From NCBI RefSeq assembly GCF_004328075.1, contig NZ_SJFN01000001.1, forward strand, positions 243,819 to 307,818: a DNA stretch of 64,000 bases, given 5' to 3'. This document shows, piece by piece, positions 60,543 through 64,000 of the stretch; position 1 is the first letter of the stretch, and every line of letters starts with the position of its first letter. The stretch comes from Siculibacillus lacustris. GTDB taxonomy: Bacteria; Pseudomonadota; Alphaproteobacteria; Rhizobiales; Ancalomicrobiaceae. The position numbers and the translations under genes were made by a program. Under the pieces are notes generated by a model. That model saw only the letters and a program-made list of their open reading frames with translations. It was not told where the DNA came from and did no database searches.

Positions 60543-62382
60543 CGTCGAGGAACGAATCGGCGAAGCGGTCGAGCTTGGCGGCGCCGACGCCGTGGATCGC
60601 CGCCATCTCGGAGCGCGTCGACGGACGGGCGCGGGCCATTTCGATCAGGGTGCGGTCGGCGAAGACCACATAGGCCGGGGCGTTGAGCTCGCGGGCGAGC
60701 GCGGCGCGGCGGCTCTTCAGTGCCTCGAACAGCCGCGTCGCGTCGGCATCGAGTCCGGCGTCGACCCGCGCGGCGCGCTGGGCGTCGCGGCCTTTGGCGC
60801 GGCGCTCGCCTGCGGCCTGGACGGTGGCGACGTTCATCGGCACGCTGCGACGGCCCTTCAGCACTTCGACGCCCTCGGCGGTGACCCACCAGCGGCCATG
60901 GGCGGTCATGTCGACTTCTGCGAGGCCGAGCGCCAGGATCTGGCGGAAGATCGCCCGCCACTGGGTCTTGGCGAATTCCTTGCCGCAGCCGAAGGTCTTC
61001 AGCTGGTCGTGGCCGAAGCGGACCACCGCATCGGTCGATTCGCCGGTCAGCACCGCGGCGAGATGGACCTCGCCGAAACGTTCGCCGGTGCGCACCATCG
61101 CCGAGAGCGCCTTCTGGGCGGCGACGGTGCCGTCGAAGGTCTCGACGCCATCGCGGCAGACGTCGCAGTGGCCACACGGGGTCTGGTCGTCGACCTCGCC
61201 GAAATGGGCGAGCAGCGCCACGCGGCGACAGCGCGGGGTTTCGGCCAGCGCGATCAGCGCCTCGAGGCGGCGGCGCTCGACGTGTTTCTGCTCGTCGGAG
61301 GCCTCGCTCTCGTCGATCTGGCGGCGGCGCAGGACGATGTCGTCGGTGCCGTAGAGGGTCAGCGTATCGGCGGGCAACCCGTCGCGGCCGGCGCGGCCGA
61401 TCTCCTGATAATAGGCCTCGATGCTCTTGGGCAGGCCGGCGTGGACGACGAAGCGCACGTCGGGTTTGTCGATGCCCATGCCGAAGGCGACGGTGGCGGT
61501 CATGACGATGCCGTCTTCTTTCAGGAAGGCATCCTGGTTGGCCGAGCGGACCTGCCCGTCGAGGCCGGCGTGATAGGGCAGCGCGCGGATGCCGGCACCT
61601 TCCAGCGCCGCGGCGAGGTCTTCGGTCTGGCGGCGCGAGGTGCAGTAGACGATGCCGCTCGAACCCTTGCGCGCCTCGACGAAATCGAGGATCTGGCGGC
61701 GGAGCACCGCCTTCGGGCGCATCGCCAGAAACAGATTGGGCCGGTCGAAGCCGTGGACGAAGACGGCGGGCGGGCGGGCGAACAGGCCGGCGACGATCTC
61801 GTCGCGGGTAGCGGCGTCGGCCGTGGCGGTCAGGGCGACGATCTGGGGATTGCCGAGGCGCGCCGCGAAGCCGCCGATCTCGCGATATTCCGGGCGGAAG
61901 TCGTGACCCCATTGGGCGATGCAATGGGCCTCGTCGACGGCGATGGTGGCGACCCGGGCGCGCGCCAGGAGATCGAGCGTGTCGGGGCGGCCGAGCCGTT
62001 CGGGTGCGACATAGAGCAGCCGCAGGCGGCCGGCTTCGAGATCGGCGCGGATGGCGCGGGCCTCGTCGGGCTCGATCGAGGAATTGAGCGCCGCGGCGGC
62101 GACACCGCTGGTGCGGAGCTGCGCCACCTGATCGCGCATCAGGGCGATCAGCGGCGAGACCACGACGACGAGATCGCCGCGGACGATCGCCGGCAACTGG
62201 AAACACATCGACTTGCCGGCGCCGGTCGGCATCACCGCCAGCACGTCGCGGCCGGCCAGCACCTCGGCGACGATGTCGTCCTGACCGGGGCGGAAGTCGG
62301 GATAGCCGAAGACCTCGCGCAACACGGCGCGCGCCCGGTCGAGGCCGGGACCCGCGGGAGCGGACGGCGAGGTCGAAGGCAA
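60526..62382 (-). CDS. recQ: ATP-dependent DNA helicase RecQ
   Basis: 618 residues from a TTG at 62382, chosen because GAGGAG sits 8 bases upstream and the length then fits E. coli RecQ (609); an in-frame ATG 21 codons upstream lacks a ribosome binding site. Helicase motifs: YPDFRPGQDDIVAEVL (motif 0), VMPTGAGKSMCFQLPA (I), DEAHCIAQWGHDFRPEY (II), VALTATADAAT (III) and GRAGRDG (VI). Zinc-binding cysteines lie at CGHCDVCRDG, and the RQC and HRDC domains (ADRTLIEMARARPSTRSEMAAIHGVGAAKLDRF) complete the set. It unwinds DNA 3' to 5' in recombination and fork repair. Convergent with the HAD gene. Confidence 0.95.
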   Translation of the reverse strand: MPSTSPSAPAGPGLDRARAVLREVFGYPDFRPGQDDIVAEVLAGRDVLAVMPTGAGKSMCFQLPAIVRGDLVVVVSPLIALMRDQVAQLRTSGVAAAALNSSIEPDEARAIRADLEAGRLRLLYVAPERLGRPDTLDLLARARVATIAVDEAHCIAQWGHDFRPEYREIGGFAARLGNPQIVALTATADAATRDEIVAGLFARPPAVFVHGFDRPNLFLAMRPKAVLRRQILDFVEARKGSSGIVYCTSRRQTEDLAAALEGAGIRALPYHAGLDGQVRSANQDAFLKEDGIVMTATVAFGMGIDKPDVRFVVHAGLPKSIEAYYQEIGRAGRDGLPADTLTLYGTDDIVLRRRQIDESEASDEQKHVERRRLEALIALAETPRCRRVALLAHFGEVDDQTPCGHCDVCRDGVETFDGTVAAQKALSAMVRTGERFGEVHLAAVLTGESTDAVVRFGHDQLKTFGCGKEFAKTQWRAIFRQILALGLAEVDMTAHGRWWVTAEGVEVLKGRRSVPMNVATVQAAGERRAKGRDAQRAARVDAGLDADATRLFEALKSRRAALARELNAPAYVVFADRTLIEMARARPSTRSEMAAIHGVGAAKLDRFADSFLDVIRST

Positions 62383-62815
62383 GGGCGGATCTCCTCGGGT
62401 GCGGGACCCCGAGGGGTAGCGACCCGGGCCGAGCGCGTCAATCATCGCGGTGATGCGGCGCCCCAAGGCGATCGCGTTGCAAGCGGCTGCGGCGATCGAC
62501 GGCGACGGCCGATATCAAGGAAAATCAGGGTCGAGGTGAACCCTGAAACCCAACGCGGTCCCCCTCGAGAGCGCGCGACGCGCCCAGAACCCCGCGAACG
62601 AGCTTCCGCAAGTTCGAATATGTCTCCTCTAAATCAAATCCGGCGACCGGGGTGAGCTTTTGACCTATGAGAAGGGCGCACACTCCTATCCAGAGAAATG
62701 CTCGCTCGTATTGCAATTGCGCATCCGATAATTTTATTCCTGAGCGACTGGACAAGTCCTGATCTGAATAGCGGAGAGTGGCTTTGCGTAAGTCGACGGG
62801 GAAGGTAAGCGATAC
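62383..62815. other. Low-GC spacer with a possible gene remnant
   Basis: 433 bases between recQ and the membrane protein gene. From about 62600 the base composition falls well below the genome average. On the minus strand 62525-62815 reads as an uninterrupted protein-like segment including DLSSRSGIKLSDAQLQYERA, FLWIGVCALLIGQKL and FDLEETYSNLRKLVRG. It ends at a TGA but has no credible start, so it may be the remnant of a disrupted gene or chance. The rest probably holds promoters for recQ and the membrane protein. Confidence 0.3.
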
Positions 62816-63757
62816 ATGCGAGTTACCGGGAGCACGATTGCCTGGGCTGTTTTGATCGTCGGCGGTTGTTTCGGCGCATCGGTCGCCATGCCGCTCGCGA
62901 CCTACACGCTGGCTCTCGCCTGTTTCGGGCTCGTCCATGTCGGGACCGAACTGCGTTTCGTCGACCTGCGGTTCTCCGGACGGCTGTACCCGATCTGGAG
63001 GTGGATCGCACCGCTGCTCGTCGCCGGCTTCGTGGCGCGTTCGGCCGGCCTCGACGGGATTCTCGAGCCGAATATCGCCGCCGGACTGGAACTCGCCTGT
63101 GGAGCAGGTCTGATGTTCGCGTGCTCGCGGGCCCTGCGCAGACGTCAGGGAATCGCTCTGGTCGCTGGAGCCACGGCAATGGTGGGTGCGGTCATGGCGC
63201 CTGCCGAAACCATGCTCGCGTTCGCAGTCCTCCACAACTTCACTCCACTTGCCCTCGTCACCGAGGCCGTGTCGCGTGAACGACGTGGGTCGGCGTTCTG
63301 TCTTTTGGCGATCGGGTTCGTGGCTCTTCCGGCGCTCATCGTCGCCGGCTGGCCGGCCGATCTCCTCTACGCAGCTGGCCTCTACGCGCCAGAGTACACG
63401 ATCTTGCGCGTCGGCGGCCTCGAGCAACATCTCGGCGTCTATGTGCCACCTGCCTTGGCCCAGCACGACCGGGCGGTCGATGTCTTCTCGGCGGCGGTCT
63501 TCACCCAATGCCTGCACTATGCCATCGTCATCCACGTTTTGCCGCGCCTTCTGCCCGCGACGCCGACGGCGGGATTCGTGCATTGGCCGAAGCCGCCGAC
63601 CTTCGTCGTCGCTCTATCGACGGTTGCTCTCGTGCTGATCGTCCCGTTCTGGCTGAACTTCTCCGGCGCTCGGAAGCTCTACGGTCTGGCTGCCATGACC
63701 CATGCCTGGATCGAGATTCCTGTCCTGCTGCTGATGCTCGGCGGCAGATCAGACTGA
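62816..63757 (+). CDS. Histidine-rich polytopic membrane protein, unknown function
   Basis: 313 residues with about eight predicted helices. Histidines lie inside or at the ends of helices: FGLVHVGTEL (His41), FAVLHNFTPLAL (His140), CLHYAIVIHVLPRLLP (His234, His240) and AAMTHAWIEIPVLL (His296), with acidic partners Glu45 and Glu300. The pattern recalls intramembrane metal- or haem-binding enzymes such as Brp/Blh carotenoid oxygenases, but I recognise no family. The ribosome binding site is poor (GGGGAAGG at about 16 bases). Base composition is lower in GC than neighbours. The TGA stop is the first three bases of an IS terminal repeat, so the natural C-terminus may have been cut off by insertion. 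Confidence 0.72.
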   Translation: MRVTGSTIAWAVLIVGGCFGASVAMPLATYTLALACFGLVHVGTELRFVDLRFSGRLYPIWRWIAPLLVAGFVARSAGLDGILEPNIAAGLELACGAGLMFACSRALRRRQGIALVAGATAMVGAVMAPAETMLAFAVLHNFTPLALVTEAVSRERRGSAFCLLAIGFVALPALIVAGWPADLLYAAGLYAPEYTILRVGGLEQHLGVYVPPALAQHDRAVDVFSAAVFTQCLHYAIVIHVLPRLLPATPTAGFVHWPKPPTFVVALSTVALVLIVPFWLNFSGARKLYGLAAMTHAWIEIPVLLLMLGGRSD

Positions 63758-63780
63758 GGTGGTCCCGCCGGGCCGGACAG
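63755..63780 (-). repeat. Putative terminal inverted repeat of the IS3-family element
   Basis: A 26-base terminus starting TGAGGTGGTCCC and ending GGCCGGACAG, 35 bases outside the transposase stop at 63816. The partner repeat would be at the far end of the element, outside the window. It supplies the TGA stop of the upstream membrane protein frame. Confidence 0.5.
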
Positions 63781-63815
63781 ATTGGCGGCCTTCGTAAGCT
63801 TGGGCCTGTGGTCCG

Positions 63816-64000
63816 TTACGCCGCCAGTCTGATGTCGCCGGCCTCCTCGTGGACCTCGACGGGCGTACGCCCTCCGTGTGTCGAGTGAGGTCGGTCGAAG
63901 TTGTAGTAGTCGATCCACCGGCCGATGCCGCTGCGGGCTTCCGAGCCGGTCTCGTAGGCGTGGAGGTAGATGCATTCGTACTTCATCGATCGCCATAACC
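63816..64000 (-). CDS. IS3-family transposase (OrfB integrase core), C-terminal part
   Basis: About 61 C-terminal residues are visible; the rest lies beyond base 64000. The sequence LWRSMKYECIYLHAYETGSE, then ARSGIGRWIDYYNFDRPHST, then HGGRTPVEV matches the end of IS3-family rve integrase domains, normally W-R-S-L-K-Y-E...Y-L-H...R-P-H. The catalytic Glu would be immediately before the visible part. The stop is at 63816, about 60 bases from the inferred element end. It is translated away from the membrane protein gene side, that is, towards the element's right end. Confidence 0.88.
   Translation of the reverse strand, partial: LWRSMKYECIYLHAYETGSEARSGIGRWIDYYNFDRPHSTHGGRTPVEVHEEAGDIRLAA

Larger units (their letters stand above)
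63755..64000 (-). mobile_element. IS3-family insertion sequence, right end, truncated by the window
   Basis: The outer boundary is inferred at 63755, where TGAGGTGGTCCCGCC begins, continuing to GGCCGGACAG. IS3-family termini commonly start TGA/TGT and contain a CC...GGACA pattern. A transposase end lies inside on the minus strand. The other end and any target duplication are beyond the window. Confidence 0.65.

Noticed and set aside
1..64000. tRNA, rRNA, CRISPR arrays, prophage
   Set aside because: No clover-leaf T-loop/acceptor combination, rRNA core sequence, regularly spaced repeats or phage structural genes were seen on reading through.

Overview
The window is one contiguous piece of a GC-rich (roughly 70% by eye) bacterial chromosome. 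Its gene content is alphaproteobacterial, most likely Hyphomicrobiales (rhizobial relatives): rhizobial-type RhaSTPQ sugar ABC transporter, kdp genes followed by a PtsN-like protein, DeoR and AraC sugar regulators, and many pentose/hexose catabolic islands. The genus is not determinable from the sequence. No rRNA, tRNA, CRISPR array or prophage was seen. One IS3-family insertion sequence enters at the right edge.

Layout. 1-4.1 kb: end of kdpC, then kdpD, kdpE and a PtsN-like EIIA gene (potassium stress). 4.1-8.4 kb, minus strand: a 43-residue membrane peptide coupled to a GT39-type glycosyltransferase, a TctE/TctD-like two-component pair, and a 60-residue small gene with its own ribosome binding site and terminator. 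8.8-15 kb, plus strand: SulP anion transporter, a hairpin-rich leader, a two-gene ABC importer with no binding protein, and a D-2-hydroxyacid dehydrogenase. 15-29.5 kb: a complete L-rhamnose locus. It holds ABC transporter rhaSTPQ, mutarotase rhaM, isomerase rhaA, kinase rhaB, aldolase rhaD, lactaldehyde reductase fucO, a DeoR and an AraC regulator, and a second, bifunctional aldolase/dehydrogenase. The catabolic enzymes look enteric, while the transporter looks rhizobial.

29.8-33.4 kb: an HD-GYP phosphodiesterase and a chemoreceptor that share the same sensor/HAMP module, linking c-di-GMP turnover and chemotaxis. 33.6-38.2 kb: flavin reductase, gamma-glutamyltransferase-like protein, cytosine-deaminase-like amidohydrolase and luciferase-like monooxygenase, a probable catabolic cluster of unknown substrate. 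A PLP-dependent D-threonine aldolase/D-serine dehydratase-like gene follows on the minus strand. 39.4-49.1 kb: a deoxyribose-type locus with DeoR regulator, deoC, ABC importer (binding protein, ATPase, two permeases), DUF4432 protein, ribokinase-family kinase and an exported aldose 1-epimerase. 49.3-56.1 kb: an aldarate module (Tat-exported SMP-30 lactonase, aldo/keto reductase, garR, garL, MFS transporter, divergent GntR regulator).

56.1-64 kb: an inward-rectifier-type potassium channel, a divergent stand-alone pyruvate-dehydrogenase-E1/transketolase-like protein, a HAD phosphatase and recQ. The last gene is a histidine-rich polytopic membrane protein whose stop codon coincides with the terminal repeat of an IS3-family element.

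Themes. The centre of the window is a set of sugar-uptake islands, each with its own regulator. The points most worth a second look are the structured leader before the binding-protein-less ABC importer (10.6-10.8 kb), the DeoR-like operator repeats in the rhamnose locus, the shared sensor of the HD-GYP and chemoreceptor genes, the ABC-fed deoxyribose pathway, and the IS-abutted membrane protein.
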